From positions 1 to 6,816 of the forward strand of contig JAGLDA010000079.1 in assembly GCA_023145955.1 (NCBI GenBank): a stretch of DNA of 6,816 bases, in the 5' to 3' direction. Positions 1 through 6,683 of the stretch are shown here, piece by piece. Each line of letters starts with the position of its first letter. The first letter of the stretch is position 1. This DNA comes from Bacteroidales bacterium (GTDB taxonomy: Bacteria; Bacteroidota; Bacteroidia; Bacteroidales; UBA1556). The notes under the pieces were generated by a model. It worked only from the letters and a program-made list of their open reading frames with translations. It searched no databases and was not told where the DNA came from. The position numbers and the translations under genes were made by a program.

Positions 1-34
1 TTACGCAGTCGGCTACTATTCTTATACAAGACCG

Positions 35-78
35 TTAGTAAAAATTGAAAATAACAGGTTTTAGGAGATTTTTACTAA
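35..78. repeat. 11-bp inverted repeat in the gene-free left edge
   Basis: TTAGTAAAAAT at 35-45 is the exact reverse complement of ATTTTTACTAA at 68-78, giving a possible 11-bp stem around a 22-base spacer. It lies downstream of the response-regulator gene, about 100 bp past its stop on the minus strand. The arms are AT-rich and no run of T follows as in a standard terminator, so its role is unknown. It could be part of a degenerate repeat element together with the neighbouring repeats. Confidence 0.5.
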
Positions 79-114
79 GTTCAACAAGTAAATGCAATAT
101 AGTAAAAATTGAAA
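36..114. repeat. 15-bp direct repeat, two copies 64 bp apart
   Basis: TAGTAAAAATTGAAA occurs exactly at 36-50 and again at 100-114. The first copy forms the left arm of the inverted repeat at 35-78, and the second sits inside the loop of the larger inverted repeat at 79-160. An exact 15-base repeat at this spacing in a 176-bp gene-free stretch is more than expected by chance, even in AT-rich DNA. No open reading frame overlaps it. It may be the remnant of a small mobile or intergenic repeat. Confidence 0.6.
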
Positions 115-160
115 TTAGAGAGTTATTTTTAAACTCAAATGTTGCATTTGCAAGTTGAAC
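79..160. repeat. 19-bp imperfect inverted repeat downstream of the response regulator
   Basis: The arm at 79-97 (GTTCAACAAGTAAATGCAA) pairs with 142-160 (TTGCATTTGCAAGTTGAAC). Sixteen of 19 positions are Watson-Crick and one more is a G-T wobble, around a 44-base loop. A second small hairpin, CAAGTT (151-156) with AACTTG (164-169), shares the right arm, so the two structures would be mutually exclusive. The position, 17 bp past the end of the regulator gene, suits a 3' processing or termination structure of the minus-strand operon, but no proper T-run follows. It could equally be a repeat-element end. Confidence 0.5.
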
Positions 161-176
161 CTAAACTTGTTCTAAT

Positions 177-914
177 CTACAACAAACCCATCAGCTCCGC
201 CTTCTTACTAGAGGTTATGCTAACTTCTGAATCATCGCTCATTATTAATGTGCCAACTTTGCCTTTTTGGTAGGATTTGATATGGTTTAGATTTACCAAA
301 TGCGATTTGTGAACTCGGAGGAAGCCATATTCCGATAATTGGGTTTCTATTTTTTTTAAGGTTTTACTAATTAGCCTTTTGCTTCCATCTTCAAAATGGA
401 ATTCTGTATAATTATCGTCGGCCTTACATCTTATGATACTGTGAATTTCTATAAGCTCAAAACCCGAAAGATTAGGAAAAACAAATTTACGCTTTTGCAA
501 TGAGCTATAATCTTTCACACTTTTTATTTCGGAATCATGCTCTTGGCTTTTTTCCATATTGTTTTTTACCTTATCCACAGCAATTATTAACTCCTCTATA
601 TCAATAGGTTTAAGGATATAGTGTGTGGCATCGGTATTTACAGCTTGCAATGCATAATTATCATAGGCGGTTATAAAGATAGTTTGAAACTGTATATCTC
701 CCACTTTTTCCAATAAATCGAAAGCATTGCCATAAGGCAGCTCCACATCAAGAAAAAGTAAATCAGCTTTATTATTTCTAATAACCTCAAGTGCCTGATT
801 TGCATCACTGGCAGTAGCAATAATCTCAACCTCAGGGCAGTATTTAGCCAAATACATCTCTAATGTTTCCCTGGCAGGAAGTTCATCTTCTACAATTATT
901 GATCTTATTTTCAT
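177..914 (-). CDS. LytTR-family response regulator
   Basis: Cytoplasmic two-component response regulator of 245 residues, the normal length for the LytR/AlgR family. Residues 1-118 form a receiver domain: acidic pair E9/D10, phospho-acceptor D56 in DLLFLDVELP, T82 in ITAYDN and K102 in the LKP motif. A linker rich in charged residues (about 119-140) leads to a LytTR DNA-binding domain (about 143-244) with the hallmark FLRVHKSHLVN at 198-208. Phosphorylation of D56 by the adjacent kinase should control promoter binding. The gene is second in its operon, starting 23 bp after the kinase stop, and ends in TAG. No strong ribosome-binding site precedes the ATG, as is usual in Bacteroidota. The domain assignment is secure; the target genes are unknown, although the divergent VWA-SIMPL cluster is a positional candidate. 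Confidence 0.95.
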   Translation of the reverse strand: MKIRSIIVEDELPARETLEMYLAKYCPEVEIIATASDANQALEVIRNNKADLLFLDVELPYGNAFDLLEKVGDIQFQTIFITAYDNYALQAVNTDATHYILKPIDIEELIIAVDKVKNNMEKSQEHDSEIKSVKDYSSLQKRKFVFPNLSGFELIEIHSIIRCKADDNYTEFHFEDGSKRLISKTLKKIETQLSEYGFLRVHKSHLVNLNHIKSYQKGKVGTLIMSDDSEVSITSSKKAELMGLL

Positions 915-937
915 GGCAATTATTTTAATACAAACAT

Positions 938-2935
938 CTATTCTTCCAATCGAGGAATCAGTATCTCTACCCTAGTTCCTTCTCCGCTATTTTCCACATC
1001 GCTAATACTAAGTTGTATTTCTTTTTTATAAATTTTTTCTAAAATTTCCAATCTCTTCTGGGTATTTTTAATCCCACGCGATTTCATCTTCTTCTGATTT
1101 TCGCTCTTTAATTCTTTAGATTTCTTTCTGCCAATTCCATTATCTTGTACTCTAATTGCAAGAATATCATTCTCATTAGTAATACTTACCGATAGCAATC
1201 CCCCTGAGTCTTTATACCGCAGGCCATGCCATATTGCATTCTCTATATAAGGTTGAATTAGCATTGGAGGGATTTGATAACTGCTGACATCTATAGTTTT
1301 ATCAAGCTCAAAATTATAACTAAATTTATTGGCAAAGCGAGAATGCTCCAGTTGTAAATACAATTCCAACAGCTTAACTTCATCGCTTAAAGGAATAAAA
1401 TCAGACTCAGAATTATCCAAAATACTACGCATAAGTTTCGAAAATCGTACGAGATATTTATTGGCATTAAGCTCATCATTACGAGCAATAAAACCATTTA
1501 CAGAGTTCAACGCATTAAAAATAAAATGCGGGTTCATTTGCGTGCGCAATGACTTTAAATCTAGAAACAAATTATGCTTTTGCTGTAGTCGGTACCTCTT
1601 GAGCCCAACAACCAAAAGTATTATTAACAAGCCCACAAAAGCAATAAGAGTTGCAATAGACCACCGTTGAAACTTAATATTTTCATCTTGTAACTTTTGC
1701 TCTTTTGCAAGTACCAATAGCTCAGCATCGTAAATTTCTTTATTTTTCTCCAGAAATTCTATCCTCCATTGGCTCTCCGAAACTTGCTTATTCAAATTTG
1801 ATATAGAGCTGAATTCTTCCTCCTTTTGCTTATAAAGTTTATTCAGTAATGCCACATACTGCTCATAAGTTTGCAAAGCTTTTTGCTCATTACCCATTTT
1901 AAGATAGGCCTCTGACAATGTTTTGGCGGCTTCTTTTTTAAGCTCTAAATTGCCGCTCTCAATGGTTTGTTTATCTATTGTCAAGGCAAAATCATCATCT
2001 TCCAAAATAGCAATTGCATCTTCCGATTTGCTTTGCGAATTATAAGTTTTAGCAATTTTTACTTTCTCATTTAGCTTAATATTTTCAATATCTACATTCT
2101 GCCCCTTTAGCTCCTTTTCATTATTATCAATATTGGTAATAATACTATTCCTAGCAATTATTTCTTGCTCTGGCAGTTGTTTTTGTAAATAATAATCAGC
2201 TAATTCCGACTCGGTTTCAATCTGCAATTTCTTATTTGAATTAGCCATAGAAGTAGTATTTGCTTGATTTAATACCTGCAATTCTTTATCATTATTTGTT
2301 GCAGAATATATTTTAGCAATTTTCAACTTCAACAAAGTATTCTGCTCATAGTCCTTATGCTCTCGGGTTAAGCTCTCGGCATATTTATATTCTTTCAATG
2401 CCTTTGAGTAATCTTTTAAGTCGAAATATGCATCACCCTTTGCTTCAGAAAAATCCACTATTCTATCCTTAGGAGCTTTATGTTTTTTGTAAATATCAAG
2501 ACTATTCTGGGGCTTTGATGCTAATCGATATTGCTCACCAGCTTTGAGTACAAAATCAAAATAATTATTGTCTCCTACATCTTTACTATACTTAAATTGC
2601 TTCCTATCAATGCTGTTTTCGTAATTTTTTGCTGCCAAATCATGCTGTTTATAATACTCATAATAAGCACCCAGTTTTCTATAAACCATATATTGAAACA
2701 TCATTCCCTCTCGCTTTAGGCTGAGCAAATATGCTTGTTCCAAAAAACCGAAACATTTATCTCTATCATTAATAATGTATATATCCGAAGAATCCAATAA
2801 TCCCAATACGCTGAGTTTGGGGTTATTGTATGCCGATTTCATTCTTTTATTATAAGCACTGCTTTTTGCCACTTGCCCAAAGACCGCTGAAAAAACTAAT
2901 AATGACATTAAAAAAAGAAACAGTATTTTCTTCAT
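938..2935 (-). CDS. Membrane sensor histidine kinase, LytS-type, with N-terminal TPR region
   Basis: Sensor kinase of 665 residues, partner of the regulator that follows it. Residues 1-20 are a signal peptide (MKKILFLFL... AVFG, then Q21). Helical TPR-like repeats cover about 85-365; the clearest are AKGDAYFDLKDYSKAL at 165-180 and the block at 335-363. A coiled coil (about 363-424) leads into one transmembrane helix at about 425-445, so the TPR part is probably periplasmic. The cytoplasmic part has a His_kinase domain with phospho-acceptor H470 in QMNPHFIFNALNS, and a GHKL ATPase domain with N-box QPYIENAIWHG (561-571), G-box DNGIG (598-602) and GEGT (651-654). All key residues are present, so it should be active. 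It would autophosphorylate on H470 and donate to D56 of the regulator. The signal sensed is unknown. The start ATG lies in a small palindrome (2934-2948). Confidence 0.93.
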   Translation of the reverse strand: MKKILFLFLMSLLVFSAVFGQVAKSSAYNKRMKSAYNNPKLSVLGLLDSSDIYIINDRDKCFGFLEQAYLLSLKREGMMFQYMVYRKLGAYYEYYKQHDLAAKNYENSIDRKQFKYSKDVGDNNYFDFVLKAGEQYRLASKPQNSLDIYKKHKAPKDRIVDFSEAKGDAYFDLKDYSKALKEYKYAESLTREHKDYEQNTLLKLKIAKIYSATNNDKELQVLNQANTTSMANSNKKLQIETESELADYYLQKQLPEQEIIARNSIITNIDNNEKELKGQNVDIENIKLNEKVKIAKTYNSQSKSEDAIAILEDDDFALTIDKQTIESGNLELKKEAAKTLSEAYLKMGNEQKALQTYEQYVALLNKLYKQKEEEFSSISNLNKQVSESQWRIEFLEKNKEIYDAELLVLAKEQKLQDENIKFQRWSIATLIAFVGLLIILLVVGLKRYRLQQKHNLFLDLKSLRTQMNPHFIFNALNSVNGFIARNDELNANKYLVRFSKLMRSILDNSESDFIPLSDEVKLLELYLQLEHSRFANKFSYNFELDKTIDVSSYQIPPMLIQPYIENAIWHGLRYKDSGGLLSVSITNENDILAIRVQDNGIGRKKSKELKSENQKKMKSRGIKNTQKRLEILEKIYKKEIQLSISDVENSGEGTRVEILIPRLEE

Positions 2936-3208
2936 AAATAGTATTTATTAAACCCTTAGAAAGACGTATGCAAATTCTTAAGAATACCTCTTTTGAGAAT
3001 GTAAAATTACTCTTTTTTGGCTAAGTCTAAAACCAAAATCCTTAAATACTGAGATACTTATTGAATAAATGACGACTTCTCTGTTGCAATATACCCGTTC
3101 GCTAAATGAAAACCCCATTTTGCTCATCGCAGATTTATTAGCCTATTTATGACTCTAATTTAGCAGCATCAAAATCAATACAATTTATAAATCTTAAAAA
3201 CAGGCATT
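2936..3208. promoter_or_regulatory. Divergent intergenic region between the kinase operon and the VWA gene
   Basis: This 273-bp stretch must hold the promoters for both the minus-strand kinase operon and the plus-strand VWA gene. I found no exact Bacteroidota -7 element (TAnnTTTG) on either strand; the closest plus-strand match is TAATTTAG at 3156-3163. Visible symmetry includes ATAAATA-G-TATTTAT (2934-2948, overlapping the kinase start codon), the perfect 12-bp palindrome ATTCTTAAGAAT (2974-2985) and an 8-bp imperfect stem at 3101-3108/3116-3123 (GCTAAATG with CATTTTGC, one mismatch). CCCGTTCGCT at 3094-3103 matches nine of ten positions of a LytTR-type half-site, but no second copy lies about 21 bp away. 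That the region is regulatory follows from its position; individual sites are weak. Confidence 0.55.
3069..3152 (+). CDS. Doubtful 27-codon open reading frame in the divergent region
   Basis: An ATG at 3069 opens a frame of 27 codons that ends in TGA at 3150-3152, 56 bp before the VWA start. The peptide begins MTTSLLQYTR and is leucine-rich, with a hydrophobic C-terminal half (residues about 16-27). The local base composition is richer in G and C than the flanking DNA, and codons such as CTG, CGT and ACC make it look a little more coding-like than its surroundings. An in-frame TAA immediately precedes the ATG and no ribosome-binding site is seen. It may be a leader peptide, the remnant of an older gene or simply chance; chance is the most likely. 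Confidence 0.15.
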   Translation: MTTSLLQYTRSLNENPILLIADLLAYL

Positions 3209-4375
3209 ATGACAAATTACAAAACATCACAATACCAATCGTCGATAATCAGTATGGTATTAATTTTTACCTTTTTGATATTTAGTTCTAACATTTACTC
3301 ACAATTTGTTAATCCCGATGCAGGAATAACCGCTACTCAAGAAAAACGAAAAATACAAATCGCGCTAATTCTAGATACCAGTGGAAGCATGGATGGCTTA
3401 ATTGAACAGGCCAAAACTCAAATTTGGAGCCTCGTGGACGAACTAGCAAAAGCAACATTTGAAGGTAAAGATCCAATTTTAGAAATTGCACTTTACGAAT
3501 ATGGAAACGATAGGCTTAGTTCCAAATTAGGCTTTGTAAAACAGATATCTCCTCTCACAACCGATCTTGATGATATTTCTACAGCTTTATTTGCCATGAC
3601 TACAAATGGCGGTTCTGAATACTGTGGATTAGCAATAAAGGATGCACAAGAGCAGCTCGAATGGTCTAAAAATAATAAGGATATTAAAGTTGTATTTATT
3701 GCAGGTAATGAGCCCTTTACACAAGGACCATATAGCTACGAAAAAGCCTGTGGAAATGCACGAGCAAAAGGAATTACTATAAACACTATTCATTGCGGTG
3801 ATTTTAATACGGGTGTATCAGGAAAATGGAAAAGTGGAGCAATAATCGGTGGTGGAGAATATATGGCAATAGAGCAGAATAAACGAACAATTTTTGTTGA
3901 AACACCTTATGATGATGAAATAAACAGATACGGTAAGGAACTTAATAAAACCTACGTTTACTATGGTAGCGAAGGTCATAGAAAAAAGGCACAGCAAGTG
4001 AGCGAAGATGAAAATGCGGAGAGCTATAGCAAGAGCAATTTAACAAAACGTAATAGCATAAAGGCATCAAAATATTATAAAACAGAACGTTGGGATTTGG
4101 TTGATGCTTACAATAATAATAAGGTGAAAATAAAAGATGTGAAACGGTCAACTTTACCTAAGAAAATTCAAGCACTAGATGACTCGCAGCTAACAGCCTA
4201 TGTTATTGCCATGTCGCTAAGTCGTGAAATAGTAAAAACCAATATTGCAGATCTTAACATTAAGCGCAATAAATATATTAAGAACAAAAATACCGAGCAA
4301 AATGTGGTAAATCTTGAATCGAGCATGATAAAATCAATAAGAAAGCAAGCTAAAAGCAAAAACTATAGTTTTTAG
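3209..4375 (+). CDS. Exported von Willebrand factor A (VWA) domain protein
   Basis: Protein of 388 residues, not linked to a named gene. Residues 1-31 are a signal peptide with hydrophobic core IISMVLIFTFLIF, probably cut before Q32 (YS/QF), so the protein is periplasmic or surface-exposed. A VWA domain spans about 48-230. The MIDAS metal site shows DTSGS (D56, S58, S60) and a likely threonine at T132 in TTNGGSE, but the usual later aspartate is replaced in FIAGNEPF (N167). Three cysteines (C139, C181, C196) are the only ones in the protein. As I recall, the GNEPF block, a following TIxCG block and GGEY are shared by an uncharacterised VWA family of Bacteroidota and Planctomycetota. The C-terminal part (about 245-360) is helical and charged, with LPKKIQ and SREIVKTNIADLNIKR segments. 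VWA domains usually bind proteins through a divalent metal; the partner is unknown. It is first in the plus-strand cluster. M16 is an alternative start but would lose the basic signal-peptide end. Confidence 0.88.
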   Translation: MTNYKTSQYQSSIISMVLIFTFLIFSSNIYSQFVNPDAGITATQEKRKIQIALILDTSGSMDGLIEQAKTQIWSLVDELAKATFEGKDPILEIALYEYGNDRLSSKLGFVKQISPLTTDLDDISTALFAMTTNGGSEYCGLAIKDAQEQLEWSKNNKDIKVVFIAGNEPFTQGPYSYEKACGNARAKGITINTIHCGDFNTGVSGKWKSGAIIGGGEYMAIEQNKRTIFVETPYDDEINRYGKELNKTYVYYGSEGHRKKAQQVSEDENAESYSKSNLTKRNSIKASKYYKTERWDLVDAYNNNKVKIKDVKRSTLPKKIQALDDSQLTAYVIAMSLSREIVKTNIADLNIKRNKYIKNKNTEQNVVNLESSMIKSIRKQAKSKNYSF

Positions 4376-4383
4376 GGTGAAGT

Positions 4384-4425
4384 AAGCAATTTGTGTGGGA
4401 ATATTCTCTCACATTTATTGCTTTT
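4384..4425 (+). terminator. Hairpin between the VWA and first SIMPL genes, possible terminator or attenuator
   Basis: AAGCAAT (4384-4390) pairs exactly with ATTGCTT (4417-4423). Inside it, after a 3x3 internal loop, TGTG (4394-4397) pairs with CACA (4410-4413), extended by G-T and G-C pairs. A short T-run, TTTT at 4422-4425, ends the stem, followed by CCTAC and another TTTT at 4434-4437. The hairpin begins 9 bp after the VWA stop. The stem is interrupted and the T-run short, so it may end only part of the transcription or mark an mRNA processing point, lowering the downstream genes relative to the VWA gene. Confidence 0.5.
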
Positions 4426-4481
4426 CCTACAATTTTCGGCTTAAAAAAACAAAGAGTATAAATATATTAAATCAAATAACT

Positions 4482-5540
4482 ATGAAATTATTTTTAGCAC
4501 TAATTATCCAACTGATTACATACAATGTATATGCACAATCAATCGGTAATTCTATTTACAATATGCCATTTGCTACATACCAAGGCGCCAGTATAACTAC
4601 CCAATACAACAATCAGGTGGAGCTTCAAGCCGATATTATGATCAATATGAAAGCCACAAGCTATACTGCAATATTTAGTGTTACTCAAAATGGGCTTACT
4701 TCTACCATCACAGACTCACTTATGAGCATGAGGTTGGATTTGGTAAAAGATGGATTGGCACAAATTGGCATTAGTGAGGATAATATTCATATTGATGTGA
4801 TTTCTTTTGTTCCAATATACTCCTTAGAACTTGAGAGAAAAAAGTTTAGCAATACCGTAAACGAAATACCAACAGGGCTTCAGATGAAGAAAAATATTCA
4901 TATTCTATTTTACGACCATAACCAATTATCCAAAATAATTGCATTAATGGCTAAGGCAGAAATTTATGATATTGTAAAGGTAGATTATAATTTGGCAGAC
5001 ATACAAGCTGCTCACAATGCATTACGAAAAGCTGCCATCGAAATAATAAATACCAAAAAGGAAATGTATAACAAGCTAGGGCTGCATTTAGACGTTGAGA
5101 ATATGGCTGATGGTTTTGGTGCAGCATACCCCATAGAGCGGTATGCCAACTATACAGCATTTCATATGGGAAATAGTATTGAAGAAGTAAAGGCTGCTAA
5201 AAGAAGAAAGAAAATTGCAAAAAATATCTACATAAATGGGAGAAGAACTACGGTTAATATTAATAATATAGATATTGATGATACTAAATTCATTAAAAAG
5301 CAAAGCGCCAAAAACAAAACGATTTATTATAAAAGAATACCTTATAATAAATTCGATTTAGTATTAAATGCCGATTTTACTGAAGCAAGAATTCAGATTT
5401 ATTACACCCTTAAAGTAAGACATACTGTAATGAATATGGCAAAATATGATAAACTGAAAGAACAAGAGAAAGAAAAACAGCTTTCGTTAAATACTCAACA
5501 GCAGCAACAGAAAAAGAAGAAAAAAGGATGGTTTAGATAG
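4482..5540 (+). CDS. Exported SIMPL/DUF541-like domain protein (first paralogue)
   Basis: A 352-residue protein when started at ATG 4482, where a clean signal peptide begins: MKLFLALIIQLITYNVYA, then Q19. The frame also runs upstream to a GTG at 4395, but that adds 29 residues ahead of the signal peptide and overlaps the hairpin, so it is rejected. Residues about 45-225 resemble the SIMPL/DUF541 fold known from Brucella BP26/OMP28 (a beta strand with ADxxxxxxV, a helix, then a second strand). Blocks shared with the next gene are SFVP (108-111), NEIP (127-130), KKNIH (136-140), KAE (158-160), YPIE (216-219), FDLVLN (291-296) and IQIYYTLKVR (304-313). A basic insert at about 240-280 is absent from the paralogue. 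The tail is five Q, five K, then GWFR. No cysteine or enzyme motif is present. The protein is probably periplasmic or outer-membrane-associated; its function is unknown. Confidence 0.8.
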   Translation: MKLFLALIIQLITYNVYAQSIGNSIYNMPFATYQGASITTQYNNQVELQADIMINMKATSYTAIFSVTQNGLTSTITDSLMSMRLDLVKDGLAQIGISEDNIHIDVISFVPIYSLELERKKFSNTVNEIPTGLQMKKNIHILFYDHNQLSKIIALMAKAEIYDIVKVDYNLADIQAAHNALRKAAIEIINTKKEMYNKLGLHLDVENMADGFGAAYPIERYANYTAFHMGNSIEEVKAAKRRKKIAKNIYINGRRTTVNINNIDIDDTKFIKKQSAKNKTIYYKRIPYNKFDLVLNADFTEARIQIYYTLKVRHTVMNMAKYDKLKEQEKEKQLSLNTQQQQQKKKKKGWFR

Positions 5541-5622
5541 TGGATTTCTGCTTAATACTTGGCCGATAATTAGATCCATACACAAAGAAATAATATTTAC
5601 AAACAACATAATTTTAGAAACA

Positions 5623-6624
5623 ATGAAGAAAACAATTTTAGTAATTGCAATTATAGCCATTTCAATGGTAGAAATATTTGCACAAGTCAGAGGGAATGCA
5701 AGTTTTACCAGTTTTACGAGCCCACAATATGCTACAGTATTGCCTGCCAAACCCACTAATACTTATGCAGTTTTCAATAACGATATAAACGTAAGAATCA
5801 AAGGCATGGTAAATGTGAAAGCAGATTCGTATGTGGCAATTTTCGGATTAACACAAACCGGAAAAACTGCTGCTGAGGTAAACGAATTAATGGACAAACG
5901 AATTAAATCTATTACAAATGATCTTAGTTCAAACAAAAATATTTCAATATATGTAGATATGCTAAGCTTTGTCCCCGTTTACGAATATGATATTGTAAAA
6001 AAACTTTTTAGTAAGGATACCTACAATGAAATTCCTAAAGGTTTTGAGCTCAAGAAAAATATTCATATTAGGTACAAAAATCCTAACTTTTTAAATCCTA
6101 TAATCTCATCTTGCTCCAAAGCTGAGGTTTACAACTTGGTAAGGGTAGATTTATTTTCGGATAGCCTGGAGCAAATGAAGGAACAATTAATGGAAAAAGC
6201 CTCGAAAATACTAAAGCAAAGGTTAAAGCATAAAGCCGATATTTTGGAAATAGATTATGCCGATTATAAACGTCAAATGGATGAGGGTTTTAAGGTGGTT
6301 TACCCAATTGAAATGTATCAGCAATACCAAGCCTATGTAAATAATAAGCTAACTAATACTAAGTATGATGCCAATAGTAGCCACACAAAAAAAACCACCA
6401 CACATTACTATAAACCAGTGGTTGATAAGGAATTTGATTTTGTAATAAACCCAAGAATTTTTGAACCCGTAATACAGATTATGTATGAATTAAAAATACG
6501 TGCATACCTAAAGCCCAAGCCAACGGTAAAAAAAGAGGAGCCCATAATTAAAACCAAAACCATTGTAAAAAAGAAAGTTATTCTAATAATGGCCGATGGT
6601 AAACTTAAGGAGATTGACATTTAG
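5623..6624 (+). CDS. Exported SIMPL/DUF541-like domain protein (second paralogue)
   Basis: A 333-residue protein and the tandem paralogue of the gene 82 bp upstream. No terminator is seen between them, so they are probably co-transcribed. The signal peptide is residues 1-20 (MKKTILVIAIIAISMVEIFA), then Q21. The SIMPL-like region is about 55-235; VNVKADSYVAIFGLTQTGKT (63-82) resembles the family start, where an extracytoplasmic beta strand carries a VxADxA-type motif. The shared blocks are SFVP (115-118), NEIP (135-138), KKNIH (144-148), KAE (166-168), YPIE (227-230), FDFVIN (271-276) and IQIMYELKIR (284-293). The C-terminal tail (about 297-333) is lysine- and proline-rich and ends IMADGKLKEIDI, unlike the Q/K tail of the first paralogue. 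One cysteine, C164, is present. It may pair with its neighbour in an oligomer, as BP26-type proteins oligomerise, but this is inference. Confidence 0.82.
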   Translation: MKKTILVIAIIAISMVEIFAQVRGNASFTSFTSPQYATVLPAKPTNTYAVFNNDINVRIKGMVNVKADSYVAIFGLTQTGKTAAEVNELMDKRIKSITNDLSSNKNISIYVDMLSFVPVYEYDIVKKLFSKDTYNEIPKGFELKKNIHIRYKNPNFLNPIISSCSKAEVYNLVRVDLFSDSLEQMKEQLMEKASKILKQRLKHKADILEIDYADYKRQMDEGFKVVYPIEMYQQYQAYVNNKLTNTKYDANSSHTKKTTTHYYKPVVDKEFDFVINPRIFEPVIQIMYELKIRAYLKPKPTVKKEEPIIKTKTIVKKKVILIMADGKLKEIDI

Positions 6625-6683
6625 TATTTAATACCTTAATTAAGAAAATAACACCTTTGATCTAACAATATTTGCAAGGGTTT

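Noticed and set aside
1..176. CRISPR array or integron-type attachment site
   Set aside because: Only two direct repeats of 15 bp exist, with one spacer-like gap of 49 bp, and there is no nearby integrase or cas gene.
1329..1670. Plus-strand 113-codon frame opposite the kinase gene
   Set aside because: It is antisense to the conserved His_kinase part of the kinase, whose motifs are intact; the frame is a shadow.
2974..2985. Perfect palindrome ATTCTTAAGAAT as an operator
   Set aside because: A 12-bp AT-rich palindrome can arise by chance, it has no second copy, and LytTR regulators bind direct repeats rather than palindromes.
2936..3208. Canonical Bacteroidota promoter elements (TAnnTTTG with upstream TTG)
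   Set aside because: No exact match was found on either strand; near matches such as TAATTTAG at 3156-3163 are too weak to call as sites.
3942..4151. Minus-strand 69-codon frame inside the VWA gene
   Set aside because: It lies wholly within a well-supported gene, and its translation has no recognisable domain or coding-like composition.
4395..4481. GTG start at 4395 giving a 29-residue longer first SIMPL protein
   Set aside because: It would bury the signal peptide behind 29 residues and begins inside the hairpin at 4384-4425; ATG 4482 gives a clean signal peptide.
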